Assembly: GCF_002286785.1 (NCBI RefSeq)
Contig: NZ_MUJY01000032.1
Location: 1 to 64,000 of the forward strand
Reading direction: 5' to 3'
DNA length: 64,000 nt
Source: Pseudomonas sp. PIC25
GTDB lineage: Bacteria; Pseudomonadota; Gammaproteobacteria; Pseudomonadales; Pseudomonadaceae
The notes under the pieces are model-generated. The model saw nothing but the letters and a program-made list of their open reading frames with translations, was not told the DNA's origin and ran no database searches. Shown piece by piece: positions 53,969 to 63,605 of the stretch; within the stretch, counting starts at the first letter, position 1, and every line of letters starts with the position of its first letter. The translations under genes and the position numbers were made by a program.

Positions 53969-55270
53969 ATGAAAAAAACCACCCTGGCGCTGGCCGTCGC
54001 CGCCGGTACCCTGGGCATCACCCTCAGCCAGCAGGCGAGCGCTGCCGGCTTCTTCGAGGACAGCAAGGCTAGTCTGGAGCTGCGCAATTTCTACATGAAC
54101 CGCGACTTCCGCCAGGACCTGGGCGAGCCGAACCCGCCGCGTGTCACCGGCAAGACCCCGGCCGAGTTCCGCAGCAAGTCCGAAGAGTGGGCACAGGGTT
54201 TCATCGTGCGTTACGAGTCGGGCTTCACCGAAGGCACCGTCGGCTTCGGTCTGGATGCCATCGGCACCCTGGGCGTGAAGCTGGATTCCGGTCGTGGTAC
54301 TTCCGGCACTGGCTTGCTGCAAGTGGACAAGGAAACCGGTGAGGCTCAGGACACCTATGGTGATCTGGGCGCTACCGCCAAGGTCCGCGTATCCAAGAGC
54401 ACACTGAAAGTCGGCACCCTGATGCCGAAGATGCCGGTGCTGGTGTCCAACGACTCGCGCTTGCTGCCGCAGAGCTTCCAGGGCGGCTGGCTGAATTCCG
54501 CCGAGATCGATGGCCTGACCTTCGACGCCGGCCAGATCAACCGCGTGAACCAGCGTGATTCCTCCGACCACGAGACCATGGTGATCAACACCGTTGGCCG
54601 CAAGGGCATCACCGGTATCAGCAACGTGGACAGCGATGAGTTCAACTTCGCCGGCCTGTCCTACAAGTGGAACGACAGCCTGACCACCAGCTACCACTAC
54701 GGTGCACTGGACAACTTCTACAAGCAGAACTACCTGAGCCTGGTTCACGTCCTGCCGCTGGGCGACAAGCAATCGCTGAAGAGCGACCTGCGCTACGCCC
54801 GTTCCACCGATGATGGCCAGTCCAACGTCGACAACAAGGCTCTGGGCGGCCTGTTCACCTACACCCTGGGCTACCACGCCTTCGGCCTGGGTTACCAGAA
54901 GATGAGCGGCGACACCGGCTTCGCCTACGTCAACGGTACCGATGCCTACCTGGTGAACTTCGTCCAGATCAACGACTTCGCCAACGAGGACGAGCGTTCC
55001 TGGCAGGTTCGCTACGACTACAACTTCGCCGGCGTCGGCATCCCCGGCCTGACCCTGATGACCCGCTACATCACCGGCGACAACGTCGAGCGTGCCGATG
55101 GCAGCGAAGGTCGCGAGTGGGAGCGCAACACCGACATCGCCTACGTCTTCCAGGACGGCCCGCTGAAGAACCTGGGCGTCAAATGGCGTAACGCGACGGT
55201 ACGCTCCAACTTCGGTAACGACCTGGACGAGAACCGCCTGATCGTCAGCTACACCCTGCCGCTGCTGTAA
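53969..55270 (+). CDS. oprE: OprD-family outer-membrane porin OprE
   Basis: A 433-residue porin with a signal peptide (MKKTTLALAVAAGTLGITLS, cleavage after QASA). The mature N-terminus AGFFEDSKASLELRNFYMNRDF and C-terminal LIVSYTLPLL are OprD-family marks; the C-terminal hydrophobic strand serves outer-membrane assembly. ATG 53969 follows GGAGAAACC. Eighteen-strand beta barrels of this family take up small anionic or amino-acid substrates. Corresponds to PA0291. Confidence 0.95.
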   Translation: MKKTTLALAVAAGTLGITLSQQASAAGFFEDSKASLELRNFYMNRDFRQDLGEPNPPRVTGKTPAEFRSKSEEWAQGFIVRYESGFTEGTVGFGLDAIGTLGVKLDSGRGTSGTGLLQVDKETGEAQDTYGDLGATAKVRVSKSTLKVGTLMPKMPVLVSNDSRLLPQSFQGGWLNSAEIDGLTFDAGQINRVNQRDSSDHETMVINTVGRKGITGISNVDSDEFNFAGLSYKWNDSLTTSYHYGALDNFYKQNYLSLVHVLPLGDKQSLKSDLRYARSTDDGQSNVDNKALGGLFTYTLGYHAFGLGYQKMSGDTGFAYVNGTDAYLVNFVQINDFANEDERSWQVRYDYNFAGVGIPGLTLMTRYITGDNVERADGSEGREWERNTDIAYVFQDGPLKNLGVKWRNATVRSNFGNDLDENRLIVSYTLPLL

Positions 55271-55316
55271 GCAGAGGCGTCATCCCGCTCCTCTGCACAA
55301 GGACGTGCATCGTCTT

Positions 55317-55352
55317 GCCGGCACCGCCCCCATGGGCGGGGCCGGCTTTTTT
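55317..55352 (+). terminator. Rho-independent terminator of oprE
   Basis: A 13-bp stem with one mismatch (GCCGGCACCGCCC / GGGCGGGGCCGGC), short loop, then TTTTTTA. It also separates oprE from the convergent gntP gene. Confidence 0.92.
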
Positions 55353-55365
55353 ATGTCCGCTCCAT

Positions 55366-56772
55366 TCAACCCAGGATGGCGTTGAATAGCAGCAGCGTGA
55401 CCAGCGCAGTGAACCAGCAGAGCGTGGTGGGGACCGACCAGGTAAGCAACTGATGCTTGGCGTTCTTCACGCCCAGCAGCCGGTTGACCACCCAGAAATA
55501 GCTGTCGTTGAAGTAGCCGAACACCATGGAGCCGATGGCGGCGGCCTGGGCGGCGAAGACCATGTTGACGTCCGGGATGGCCGCGAGGATCGGCGCCGAG
55601 ATTGACGCACCGGTGATCATCGCCACGGTACCGCTGCCCTGGATCAGGCGCACCAGCGAGGCGATCACGAAGGGAATCAACACTGCCGGCAGCGGCAGGG
55701 TCGCTACCCATTCGCCCATGTACTGGCCGGCGCCGCTATCGCGCAGTACCGCACCGAGGGCGCCGCCGGCACCGGTGACCAGCAGGATGATGCCGGCACT
55801 TTCCACGCCCTTTTCCATCTCTGCGATCACGTCATCGCGCGGCATGCGTGGCACCAGCCCGTAGATCGCCACGACCACGCCGAGCCCGACCGCGATCACC
55901 GGATTGCCGATAAAGGCGCAGACTTGGCCGATCACCCCCTGGCTGATCGACGCGTCGCCGTTGAGCTTGGCCAGCGCGCCGACCAGGGTGTTGGTGAAAA
56001 TCAGCAGGATCGGCAGGGCGATCGGCAGCACCGACAGCCACAGCGGCGGCAGTTCGCGCTCGCGGGCATCGGCTTGGTCGAGTACCTGCTGGTAGGCTTG
56101 GCGCGGGTCGAGGGAAACGTGGTTGTCGCGCTGGATCATCGCCTCGATGCGTGGCCCCATGAAGCGGGCGTAGGCGATCAGCACGAACAGGCCGGGAATG
56201 GTGAACACCACGCCCCAGAAGATCATCAAGCCGATGTCGATGTTGAAAATGCCGGCGATACCCAGGGGGCCGGGCGTCGGCGGGACCGCGTGGTGGGTCA
56301 GCATCAGGCCTCCGGCCAGGGCGATGCCGAGGGTCAGCACGGACTTGCCGGTATTGCGCGACAACGCGCGCACCAGCGGATTAAGGATGACAAAGGCGGA
56401 ATCGCAGAAGATCGGAACGGACACGATATAGCCGGTGATGGCCATCGCCCATTCCTCGCGCTTGCTGCCGAGCCAGCGGATGAAGCTGTAGGCCATCCGT
56501 TCGGCGGCGCCGGAGACTTCCAGCAGGCGGCCCATCATGACGCCGAAGCCGATCACCAGGCCGATGGTGGAGAGCGTGGCACCGAAGCCGGTGGTGATGG
56601 ATTTGACCAGCGCATCCGGCGCCATGCCGCCGACCAGGCCGGCGATGGAGGCGGCGCAGACCAGCGCGAGCAGGGCGTGGATGCGGGTGCGCAGGACCAG
56701 CACGATGAGCACGAAGATGGCCAGCACCAGGCCGACCATCAGCTGCGGTCCCGCGATTGCGGTTGCGTTCAT
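55366..56772 (-). CDS. GntP-family gluconate/tetronate:H+ symporter
   Basis: A 468-residue membrane transporter with about 12 TM helices and the GntP pattern: GFGATLSTIGLVIGFGVMMG near residue 65 and LMLTHHAVPPTPGPLGIAG near 155. GntP proteins import gluconate and related sugar acids. It lies 61 bp downstream of denD in the same operon, so its likely substrate is erythronate or threonate. Confidence 0.9.
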   Translation of the reverse strand: MNATAIAGPQLMVGLVLAIFVLIVLVLRTRIHALLALVCAASIAGLVGGMAPDALVKSITTGFGATLSTIGLVIGFGVMMGRLLEVSGAAERMAYSFIRWLGSKREEWAMAITGYIVSVPIFCDSAFVILNPLVRALSRNTGKSVLTLGIALAGGLMLTHHAVPPTPGPLGIAGIFNIDIGLMIFWGVVFTIPGLFVLIAYARFMGPRIEAMIQRDNHVSLDPRQAYQQVLDQADARERELPPLWLSVLPIALPILLIFTNTLVGALAKLNGDASISQGVIGQVCAFIGNPVIAVGLGVVVAIYGLVPRMPRDDVIAEMEKGVESAGIILLVTGAGGALGAVLRDSGAGQYMGEWVATLPLPAVLIPFVIASLVRLIQGSGTVAMITGASISAPILAAIPDVNMVFAAQAAAIGSMVFGYFNDSYFWVVNRLLGVKNAKHQLLTWSVPTTLCWFTALVTLLLFNAILG

Positions 56773-56833
56773 GGAGTTTCCCTCTTGTTTTTATCGTCGG
56801 GTTGGGAATGGCGGCGCCCGTAGGCACCGGGAG

Positions 56834-57793
56834 TCACTGGACTGCCATAAAGCGTTGGTGCGCTTTCACCACGGCATCGAAGTCTTCGTCGACGTGGAAG
56901 CCCAGCCGCAGCGGCCGCTCGATATCGAAGTCGCCAGGCCAGCTGCAGACGATGCGCTGCACGCGTTCGTCCGGCTCTTGGCTGACCAGTGCCCGTGCCG
57001 CTTCGCCGCCGATGCGGGCGAGGCTGTCGAGCATCTGGCTGACCCGCACGCTGATGCCGGGCAGGTTGAGCGTGCGGCGCAGGCCGAGGGCCGCACCTTC
57101 GAGGCGTGCCGCGTGGACGAGGTTGGCGATCACCGTGTCCGGCGAAGACAGCCACAGGCGTGTGTCCAGCGGTACCGGGCAGTTGCTCGGTTCGCCGGCC
57201 AGCGGTTCGCGGATGATGCCGCTGGCGAATGACGAGGCCGCCGCGTTCGGCTTGCCGGGGCGCACCGAGATGGTCGGCAGGCGGCACACCCGGCCATCGA
57301 TGAAGCCTTTGCGCGAGTAATCGTTGATCAGCAGCTCGGCCATGGCTTTCTGCGCGCCGTAGGAGGATTGCGGCAGCGGCGCCAAGTCTTCGGGCACCCG
57401 CTCCGGCAGCTCGCCGCCGAACACCGCCAGGGAGCTGGCGAACACCAGTTTCGGGGCGTTGGCGCGATGGCGGCAGGCTTCCAGCAGCACGCGGGTAGCA
57501 TCCAGATTGACGCGCATGCCGAGGTCGAAATCCGCTTCGGCCTGGCCGCTGACCACGGCGGCCAGGTGATAGACGAGGGCGGTATCGGCATCGATGAGCG
57601 GGGTGATGAAGGTAGGATCGGCAACATCGCCGATCACCGACTCGACCCGTGGGTCCTGCACGGGGCAGGTGGCCAGATCGATGGAGAGAATGCCGGACAG
57701 GCCGGGCACGAGGTCGCTCGCGGTGGAGCTGAGCAAGGCCTCGATCAGACGGCTGCCGAGAAAGCCGGCACCACCGGTGACTACGATCTTCAT
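56834..57793 (-). CDS. denD: D-erythronate dehydrogenase (DenD-type SDR)
   Basis: A 319-residue extended SDR (epimerase-like). The nucleotide motif TGGAGFLGSRL is near residue 7, and the catalytic YGAQK is at about 150 (SSYGAQKAMAE). DenD oxidises D-erythronate to 2-oxo-tetronate. The start is ATG 57793. First gene of the denD-gntP operon. The rest of the pathway is on the opposite strand across a shared regulator region. Confidence 0.88.
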   Translation of the reverse strand: MKIVVTGGAGFLGSRLIEALLSSTASDLVPGLSGILSIDLATCPVQDPRVESVIGDVADPTFITPLIDADTALVYHLAAVVSGQAEADFDLGMRVNLDATRVLLEACRHRANAPKLVFASSLAVFGGELPERVPEDLAPLPQSSYGAQKAMAELLINDYSRKGFIDGRVCRLPTISVRPGKPNAAASSFASGIIREPLAGEPSNCPVPLDTRLWLSSPDTVIANLVHAARLEGAALGLRRTLNLPGISVRVSQMLDSLARIGGEAARALVSQEPDERVQRIVCSWPGDFDIERPLRLGFHVDEDFDAVVKAHQRFMAVQ

Positions 57794-57865
57794 GTATCGC
57801 ACTCCACTGAGGAGAATACCCGGGTGTGTCGGGACACCCCGGATTCTTGTTGTCGAAGAACTGCG

Positions 57866-57892
57866 TGACAAGCAGTTGTCATGTTGTATGAT
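57866..57892 (+). promoter_or_regulatory. Regulator promoter with overlapping dyad
   Basis: TGACAA-GCAG-TTGTCA (57866-57881) is a perfect 6-bp dyad between GTGACA (-35, 57865-57870) and TATGAT (-10, 57887-57892) with 16-bp spacing. It is the likely operator of the FadR-type regulator and is suited to autorepression. It lies in the 184-bp divergent gap between denD and the regulator. Confidence 0.5.
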
Positions 57893-57977
57893 GAATTTAC
57901 GTTGAGCGCAACCTGTCCATGGGCCGATTTCTGCCATGAGGCCGAAATGAAGCCGGGCCGGTTGCCGGGAGAATTGA

Positions 57978-58691
57978 GTGGAAGCACTGAACGAAGCCAC
58001 ACCGAAGCTGGCCGAGCGCCTGGCCAAGCGCCTCATCGAGGCGATCCAGGAAGGCCGCCTGGCCGCCGGCAGCCGCCTGCCCACCGAGCAGGCGCTGTGC
58101 GAGCAGTACGGGGTCAGCCGCACCGTGGTGCGCGAGGCCATTTCCATGCTCAAGCGCGAAGGCATGGTCGCGTCGCGCCAGGGCAGCGGCACCTATGTGA
58201 CCGCCAATCCGTCGGTGGCGCTGCGGCTGGCGCCGCCCCAGGGCAACTTCGAGGCGGTGGTGGAAATCCTGGAAATCCGTAGCGCCCTGGAAATCAAGGC
58301 AGCCGAACTGGCGGCCAAGCGACGGACCAATGCGCAACTGCGGGCCATGCGCAACGCTCTGGCCGAACTGGACGAAGCCGTCGAGCGCGGCGAGGACGGC
58401 GTCCGCGAGGACCTGGCCTTCCATCGCTCCATCGTGCTCGCCACCGGCAACCAGCACTTCGTCGAAACCATCGATTTTCTCCACCAACTGCTGCAACAGG
58501 CGATCAGCATCACCCGGCGCAACGAGGCGCGGAATCGGGAGTACATGCGGCAGGTCGACCAGGAGCACCTGGCGCTGGTGGAAGCCATTGCGGCAGGGAA
58601 CGGCGAGGCCGCACGCCACGCCGCGTCCCTGCATCTGCAAAACGCCGAAGGCCGCCTGCGCGAGGCGCGACGAGAGGCCGACGGCTCCTGA
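57978..58691 (+). CDS. FadR-subfamily GntR regulator of tetronate catabolism
   Basis: A 237-residue GntR/FadR protein. The N-terminal winged helix (about 10-75) has LPTEQALCEQYGVSRTVVREAISML and RQGSGTYV. The C-terminal FCD ligand domain (about 95-225) has EILEIRSALEIKAAELAA and FHRSIVLATGNQHFVE. The GTG start has GGGAGA upstream. It is divergent from denD-gntP and precedes ltnD-otnK-otnC-otnI, so it should control both units, with a tetronate as inducer. Confidence 0.92.
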   Translation: MEALNEATPKLAERLAKRLIEAIQEGRLAAGSRLPTEQALCEQYGVSRTVVREAISMLKREGMVASRQGSGTYVTANPSVALRLAPPQGNFEAVVEILEIRSALEIKAAELAAKRRTNAQLRAMRNALAELDEAVERGEDGVREDLAFHRSIVLATGNQHFVETIDFLHQLLQQAISITRRNEARNREYMRQVDQEHLALVEAIAAGNGEAARHAASLHLQNAEGRLREARREADGS

Positions 58692-58716
58692 CAATAAGCA
58701 CAAGAGGGTCCCCCAC

Positions 58717-59628
58717 ATGACTGCTGTTTCCTCCACCATCGGCGTGATCGGCCTCGGCTCCATGGGCTTGGGCATGGCCCGCTCGCTGCTCCGCGCCGGG
58801 CTGCCCGTCTGGGGCTATGACATTCGCGAAGAGGTGCGCAATGCCTTCGTGGCCGAAGGTGGCCGGCCGCTGGCCTCGCTGGGCGAGGGGGCGGAGACAG
58901 CGGAGGTGCTGTTCATCGTGGTGGTCAATGCCGCACAGACCGAATCGGTGCTGTTCGGCAGCGAGGGGATCGCTTCGCGCCTGCGTTCCGGCACAGTGGT
59001 GGTGGCTTGCGCGACCATCCCGGCGGCGGCTGCGCGGCGTATCGCCGAGCGTCTGGCCGAGCACGGGGTACTGATGCTGGATGCGCCGATTTCCGGCGGT
59101 GCCGTGCGGGCCGCGGCCGGCGAGCTGACGGTCATGGCGTCCGGCCCGGAAGAGGCGTTCCGGCGGGCCGAAACCGCTCTTGGCGCCGTGGCGGCCAAGG
59201 TCTACCGGCTCGGTACGGAAGCCGGGCAGGGTTCGCAGATCAAGCTGGTCAACCAACTCCTCGCCGGTGTGCACATCGCCGCGGCAGCCGAGGCCATGGC
59301 CTACGGTATCCGCCAGGGCTGCGACCCCGAGGCGCTGTACGAGGTGATCAGCCACAGCGCGGGTAATTCCTGGATGTTCGAGAACCGCGTGCCGCATTTG
59401 CTGGCCGGCGACTACCGGCCGCGTTCGGCGGTGGACATCTTCGTCAAGGACCTCGGCCTGGTGCTGGACAGTGCCCAGGAGGCGGTCTTTCCGCTGCCGC
59501 TCACCGCCAGCGCGCACCAGATGTTCAAGCAGGCGTCCGCCGCTGGCCATGGCCGTGAGGACGACATCGCCGTGGCGAAGATTTTCCCCGGTATCCGCCT
59601 GCCCGCCGCTGCCAACGAGGAGGGCTGA
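58717..59628 (+). CDS. ltnD: L-threonate dehydrogenase LtnD
   Basis: A 303-residue beta-hydroxyacid dehydrogenase. The NAD motif GLGSMGLGMARSLL is near residue 12, DAPISGGAVRAAAGELTVM near 117 and the catalytic Lys in GSQIKLVNQLL near 170. LtnD oxidises L-threonate to 2-oxo-tetronate. It is 25 bp after the regulator and leads the otnKCI genes. Confidence 0.92.
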   Translation: MTAVSSTIGVIGLGSMGLGMARSLLRAGLPVWGYDIREEVRNAFVAEGGRPLASLGEGAETAEVLFIVVVNAAQTESVLFGSEGIASRLRSGTVVVACATIPAAAARRIAERLAEHGVLMLDAPISGGAVRAAAGELTVMASGPEEAFRRAETALGAVAAKVYRLGTEAGQGSQIKLVNQLLAGVHIAAAAEAMAYGIRQGCDPEALYEVISHSAGNSWMFENRVPHLLAGDYRPRSAVDIFVKDLGLVLDSAQEAVFPLPLTASAHQMFKQASAAGHGREDDIAVAKIFPGIRLPAAANEEG

Positions 59629-59631
59629 GCC

Positions 59632-60909
59632 ATGCCGCTGATCGGATGCATCGCCGACGATTTCACCGGCGCCACCGACCTCGCCAGCATGCTGGTGCGC
59701 GGCGGTGCCCGTACCGTGCAGACCATCGGTGTGCCGGAGCACCTGCTCGACCTGGAAGGCGCCGATGCCCTGGTGGTGGCGCTGAAGTCGCGCAACCTGG
59801 TACCGGCCGAGGCGGTCGCGCAATCGCTGCGGGCCCTGGAGTGGCTGCGTGCGCAGGGCTGCCGGCAGTTCTACTTCAAATATTGTTCGACCTTCGACTC
59901 CACCGCCGAAGGCAACATCGGCCCGGTCGCCGATGCGCTACTCGATGCCCTCGACAGCGACTTCACCGTGGCCTGCCCGGCGCTGCCGGACAATCGCCGC
60001 AGCGTGTTCAACGGCTACCTGTTCGCCAACGACGTGCCGCTCAACGAGAGCGGCATGCAGGACCATCCGCTGACGCCGATGCACGACGCTAACCTGCTGC
60101 GCGTGCTGCAGCCACAGACCCGCCGCCGCGTCGGCCTGATCGACTACCGCACCCTGCGTGCCGGCGTCGAGGCGACCCGTGTGCGGATTGCTGCGCTGCG
60201 CGCCAACGGTGTCGGCATTGCCATCAGCGATGCCATCGATAACAGCGACCTGGACGTATTGGGTGCCGCCTGCGCCGACCTGCCGCTGGTCACCGCCGGC
60301 TCCGGCCTGGCCTTGGGCCTGACGGCGCACTGGCGTGCCTCGGGCGAGCTGGGTGGTAGCCGGGATGCCGGTCGCCTGGAACAGCCCTGGGGCCGCCAGG
60401 CGATCCTCAGCGGCAGTTGTTCGCGCGCCACGCTGGGCCAGATCGAACAGGCCAGGTCCGCTTTTCCGGCGTTCCGCCTGGAAGCGGCCGAGCTGATGAC
60501 GCGTGGTGACGCGCTGGTGGCCGAAGCCCTGGCCTGGAGCGCCGAGCATGGCCGGGAAGGGCCGGTACTGATTTATGCCAGCAGTGCGCCGGACGAGGTG
60601 CGCCGTGTGCAAGAAGCCTTCGGCGGTCAGGTCGTGGGTGAGCGTATCGAAGCCGCGCTGGCGGCCATCGCCAAGGGGTTGGTGGAAGAGCAGGGGGTCG
60701 GGCAGTTGCTGGTGGCCGGCGGCGAGACCTCCGGCGCGGTGGTCGGCGTCCTGGGCGTCGAAGGGCTGCGCATCGGACCGAGCATCGATCCCGGCGTGCC
60801 CTGGACCCAAACCCTCAAGCAGGGCGGCCGCCCGCTCAGCCTGGCGCTGAAGTCCGGCAACTTCGGCAGCGCCGATTTCATGGTCAAGGCCTGGGGGATG
60901 CTGGCATGA
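59632..60909 (+). CDS. otnK: 3-oxo-tetronate kinase
   Basis: A 425-residue DUF1537-type four-carbon acid sugar kinase with GCIADDFTGATDLASMLV at the N-terminus, the substrate segment KYCSTFDSTAEGNIGPV and the nucleotide part GETSGAVVG near the C-terminus. OtnK phosphorylates 3-oxo-tetronate at C4. Three bases after ltnD, and it overlaps otnC by 4 bp (ATGA). Confidence 0.92.
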   Translation: MPLIGCIADDFTGATDLASMLVRGGARTVQTIGVPEHLLDLEGADALVVALKSRNLVPAEAVAQSLRALEWLRAQGCRQFYFKYCSTFDSTAEGNIGPVADALLDALDSDFTVACPALPDNRRSVFNGYLFANDVPLNESGMQDHPLTPMHDANLLRVLQPQTRRRVGLIDYRTLRAGVEATRVRIAALRANGVGIAISDAIDNSDLDVLGAACADLPLVTAGSGLALGLTAHWRASGELGGSRDAGRLEQPWGRQAILSGSCSRATLGQIEQARSAFPAFRLEAAELMTRGDALVAEALAWSAEHGREGPVLIYASSAPDEVRRVQEAFGGQVVGERIEAALAAIAKGLVEEQGVGQLLVAGGETSGAVVGVLGVEGLRIGPSIDPGVPWTQTLKQGGRPLSLALKSGNFGSADFMVKAWGMLA

Positions 60910-61547
60910 GCAAGGAAAGCACCCTGCGCGAACAGATCGTCAGGATCGGCCGCTCGCTGCACCTGCGCGGCCTTAGCCCCGGCTCCTCGGGGAACATCAG
61001 CGCACGCCTGGATGACGGCTGGCTGCTGACCCCGACCAATGCCTGCCTGGGCGAGCTGGATCCGGCAGACATCGCCAAGCTGGATTGGGACGGCAACCAC
61101 CTGGCCGGCAAGCCCGCCTCCAAGGAAGCCTTCCTGCACCGCGCGGTCTACGAAGGCCGCGAGGAATCCGGGGCCATCGTGCACCTGCATTGCACCCACT
61201 CGGCGGCGGTGTCCTGTCTCGATTGCCTCGACGCGAAATCCTGCCTGCCGCCGCTGACGCCCTATTTCGTCATGCGGGTCGGCCGCCTGCCGCTGATCCC
61301 GTACCATCGCCCCGGCGATCCGAAGCTGGGCGAGGCGATTCGCGGGCTGGTCGGTCGGCACAGCTCGGTGCTGCTGGCCAATCATGGCCCGGTGGTTTCC
61401 GGCAAGGATCTGGAGGCGGCGACCTATGCCATCGAAGAACTGGAGGAGACCGCCAAGCTGTACCTTCTCCTGCGCCAGCAGCCGGTCCGCCTGCTCAACG
61501 ACGAACAAATCGAAGAACTGCGCCAGACCTTCGGCGCCCAGTGGTGA
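60906..61547 (+). CDS. otnC: 3-oxo-tetronate 4-phosphate decarboxylase
   Basis: A 213-residue class II aldolase/adducin-fold enzyme with the zinc ligands HLHCTHS (near 95) and ANHGPVV (near 160), the anion site [12 protein letters not shown] and a catalytic Glu in GREES. OtnC decarboxylates 3-oxo-tetronate-4-phosphate to dihydroxyacetone phosphate, which enters glycolysis. It is coupled to otnK by overlap. Confidence 0.92.
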   Translation: MSKESTLREQIVRIGRSLHLRGLSPGSSGNISARLDDGWLLTPTNACLGELDPADIAKLDWDGNHLAGKPASKEAFLHRAVYEGREESGAIVHLHCTHSAAVSCLDCLDAKSCLPPLTPYFVMRVGRLPLIPYHRPGDPKLGEAIRGLVGRHSSVLLANHGPVVSGKDLEAATYAIEELEETAKLYLLLRQQPVRLLNDEQIEELRQTFGAQW

Positions 61548-61555
61548 GAACGCCC

Positions 61556-62332
61556 ATGCCCCGATTCGCCGCGAACCTCAGCATGCTGTTCAACGATGTG
61601 CCCTTCCTCGAACGCTTCGGCCGCGCCGCCGCCGCCGGTTTCAAGGGCGTCGAGTACCTGTTCCCCTATGAGTACGCCCCGGCCGAACTGGTCGAGCGCT
61701 TGCAGAACCATGGACTGGCCCAAGTGCTGTTCAACCTGCCGCCGGGCGATTTCGCCGCCGGAGAGCGTGGTCTGGCAGCGCTGCCGGGACGAGAGTCGGA
61801 GTTTCGCGAAAGCGTCGATCGCGGCGTCGAATACGCCCGCGCCCTCGGCTGTCCGCGCCTGCATGCCATGGCCGGGCTGGTGACCGACGAAAGCCAGCGC
61901 CCGCGCATGCGCGAAACCTATCTGGAAAACCTGCGCTATGCCGCGCGCCGCCTGGCCGAGCACGGGTTGACCCTGCTGATCGAGCCGATCAACACGCGCA
62001 GCATTCCGGGCTATTTCATCAACCGGCAGGCCGAGGCCCACGCCATTCTGGCCGAGCTGGGCGAACCCAACCTGCGGGTGCAATTGGATTTCTTCCATGC
62101 GCAGATCATGGAGGGCGACCTGACCGCCACCTTCAAGCGCTTCCAGGCCGGGGTCGGTCATATCCAGATAGCCGGCGTGCCGGATCGCCACGAGCCGGAT
62201 ACCGGTGAGGTGAACTATCCGTACCTGTTCCGCCTGCTCGACGAAGCCGGCTACGACGGCTGGATCGGCTGCGAGTACAACCCGCGCGGCCTGACCGAAG
62301 ACGGCCTCGACTGGTTCGCGCCCTGGCGCTGA
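61556..62332 (+). CDS. otnI: 2-oxo-tetronate isomerase
   Basis: A 258-residue TIM-barrel protein of the hydroxypyruvate-isomerase family. Metal and acid residues lie in [41 protein letters not shown]-like and [15 protein letters not shown]. OtnI converts 2-oxo-tetronate to the 3-oxo form used by OtnK. It is 8 bp after otnC and ends the operon. Confidence 0.92.
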   Translation: MPRFAANLSMLFNDVPFLERFGRAAAAGFKGVEYLFPYEYAPAELVERLQNHGLAQVLFNLPPGDFAAGERGLAALPGRESEFRESVDRGVEYARALGCPRLHAMAGLVTDESQRPRMRETYLENLRYAARRLAEHGLTLLIEPINTRSIPGYFINRQAEAHAILAELGEPNLRVQLDFFHAQIMEGDLTATFKRFQAGVGHIQIAGVPDRHEPDTGEVNYPYLFRLLDEAGYDGWIGCEYNPRGLTEDGLDWFAPWR

Positions 62333-62359
62333 TCGCTTCCCGTTGTCCGCTTGTCCCTT

Positions 62360-62391
62360 GCCCGACCGGCATTGCCGTTCGGGCATTTTTT
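62360..62391 (+). terminator. Terminator of the ltnD-otnI operon
   Basis: An 11-bp stem with one mismatch (GCCCGACCGGC / GCCGTTCGGGC), 3-nt loop, then ATTTTTT. It lies between convergent otnI and aguA. Confidence 0.92.
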
Positions 62392-62409
62392 GCGTGGAGG
62401 GGCAGGCGC

Positions 62410-63516
62410 TCAGCGTCGTTGCGGCGCCGGCTGTTGCTGGGTGATGCAATGGATATTGCCGCCGCCCAGAAGGATTTCCCGGCCCGGCACCATCACCACC
62501 TCGTGCTGCGGAAACAGCCGTTTGAGGAGGGCTTCGGCCTCGGCGTCTTCCGGCTCGTCGAAGCGCGGCGCAACGATGCCGCCGTTGACGATCAGGAAGT
62601 TCACGTAGGACCCGGCCAGCCGGACCTTCGGGCTGCGCTCCTGGCTGCCGGCAGCGAGGTCGACGCCGGCGCACTCGTCTTCGCTGGCGTAGAGCGGGCC
62701 GGGGATCGGCATCTTGTGCACGGTCAGGGCGCGGCCCTTGGCGTCGCGGGCCTGCTCCAGCACGCGCATGGCCGCCTGGCAGCGCGGGTAGTTGGGGTTC
62801 TGCGGGTCGTCGGTCCAGGCCAGCAGCACTTCGCCCGGGCGCACATAGCAGCAAAAGTTGTCCACATGGCCGTCGGTCTCGTCGTTGTAGAGGCCGTCCG
62901 GCAGCCAGATCACCGTCTCGATGGCCAGGTGCTCGCGCAGCATGTCCTCGATTTTCTCGCGGGACAGGTGCGGATTGCGGTTGCGGTTGAGCAGGCATTC
63001 CTCGGTGGTGATCAGCGTGCCTTCGCCATCCACGTGGATGGAGCCGCCCTCGAGCACGAAGCCTTCGGTGCGGTAGCGGTCGCAGCGTTCGATTTCGAGG
63101 ATCTTGCTCGCCACTTGATCGTCGCGTTGCCAGGGCCAGTAGAGGCCGCCGTCGAAGCCGCCCCAGGCATTGAAGGTCCAGTCCACGCCGCGCACGCCGC
63201 CGTTGCCGTCGATGACGAAGGTGGGGCCGGTATCACGCACCCAGGCGTCGTCGGTGGTGATTTCCACCACGCGGATGTTGGGGTGATCGAGGCGGGCCCG
63301 GGCGTTTTCGTACTGTGCGGCGGATACGCAAACGGTGACCGGCTCGAAACGGGCGATGGCCTTGGCCACCGCGGTGAAGGCCGTCTGTGCCGGCTTGCCG
63401 CCGAGCCGCCAGTTGTCAGGGCGTTCCGGCCAGACCATCCAGGTCTGACTGTGGGGTTCCCATTCGGCGGGCATGCGGTAACCGTCGGCGCGGGGGGTAC
63501 TGGTCAGGGTTGTCAT
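62410..63516 (-). CDS. aguA: Agmatine deiminase
   Basis: A 368-residue guanidino-modifying enzyme. The catalytic Cys lies in [11 protein letters not shown] near the C-terminus, with Asp in [12 protein letters not shown] and His-Asp in [10 protein letters not shown]. It converts agmatine to N-carbamoylputrescine. In P. aeruginosa aguB lies upstream and aguBA is induced by agmatine through AguR, as the order here suggests. Corresponds to PA0292. Confidence 0.96.
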   Translation of the reverse strand: MTTLTSTPRADGYRMPAEWEPHSQTWMVWPERPDNWRLGGKPAQTAFTAVAKAIARFEPVTVCVSAAQYENARARLDHPNIRVVEITTDDAWVRDTGPTFVIDGNGGVRGVDWTFNAWGGFDGGLYWPWQRDDQVASKILEIERCDRYRTEGFVLEGGSIHVDGEGTLITTEECLLNRNRNPHLSREKIEDMLREHLAIETVIWLPDGLYNDETDGHVDNFCCYVRPGEVLLAWTDDPQNPNYPRCQAAMRVLEQARDAKGRALTVHKMPIPGPLYASEDECAGVDLAAGSQERSPKVRLAGSYVNFLIVNGGIVAPRFDEPEDAEAEALLKRLFPQHEVVMVPGREILLGGGNIHCITQQQPAPQRR

Positions 63517-63605
63517 CTCATAGAACCTTGCGGGCTGTCGTTCATTGCGCCGGGCTCGCAGGCGCGACCCCGCTCGCGGTCGTCAGCGAGCGGGTGCTCG
63601 GTTTC

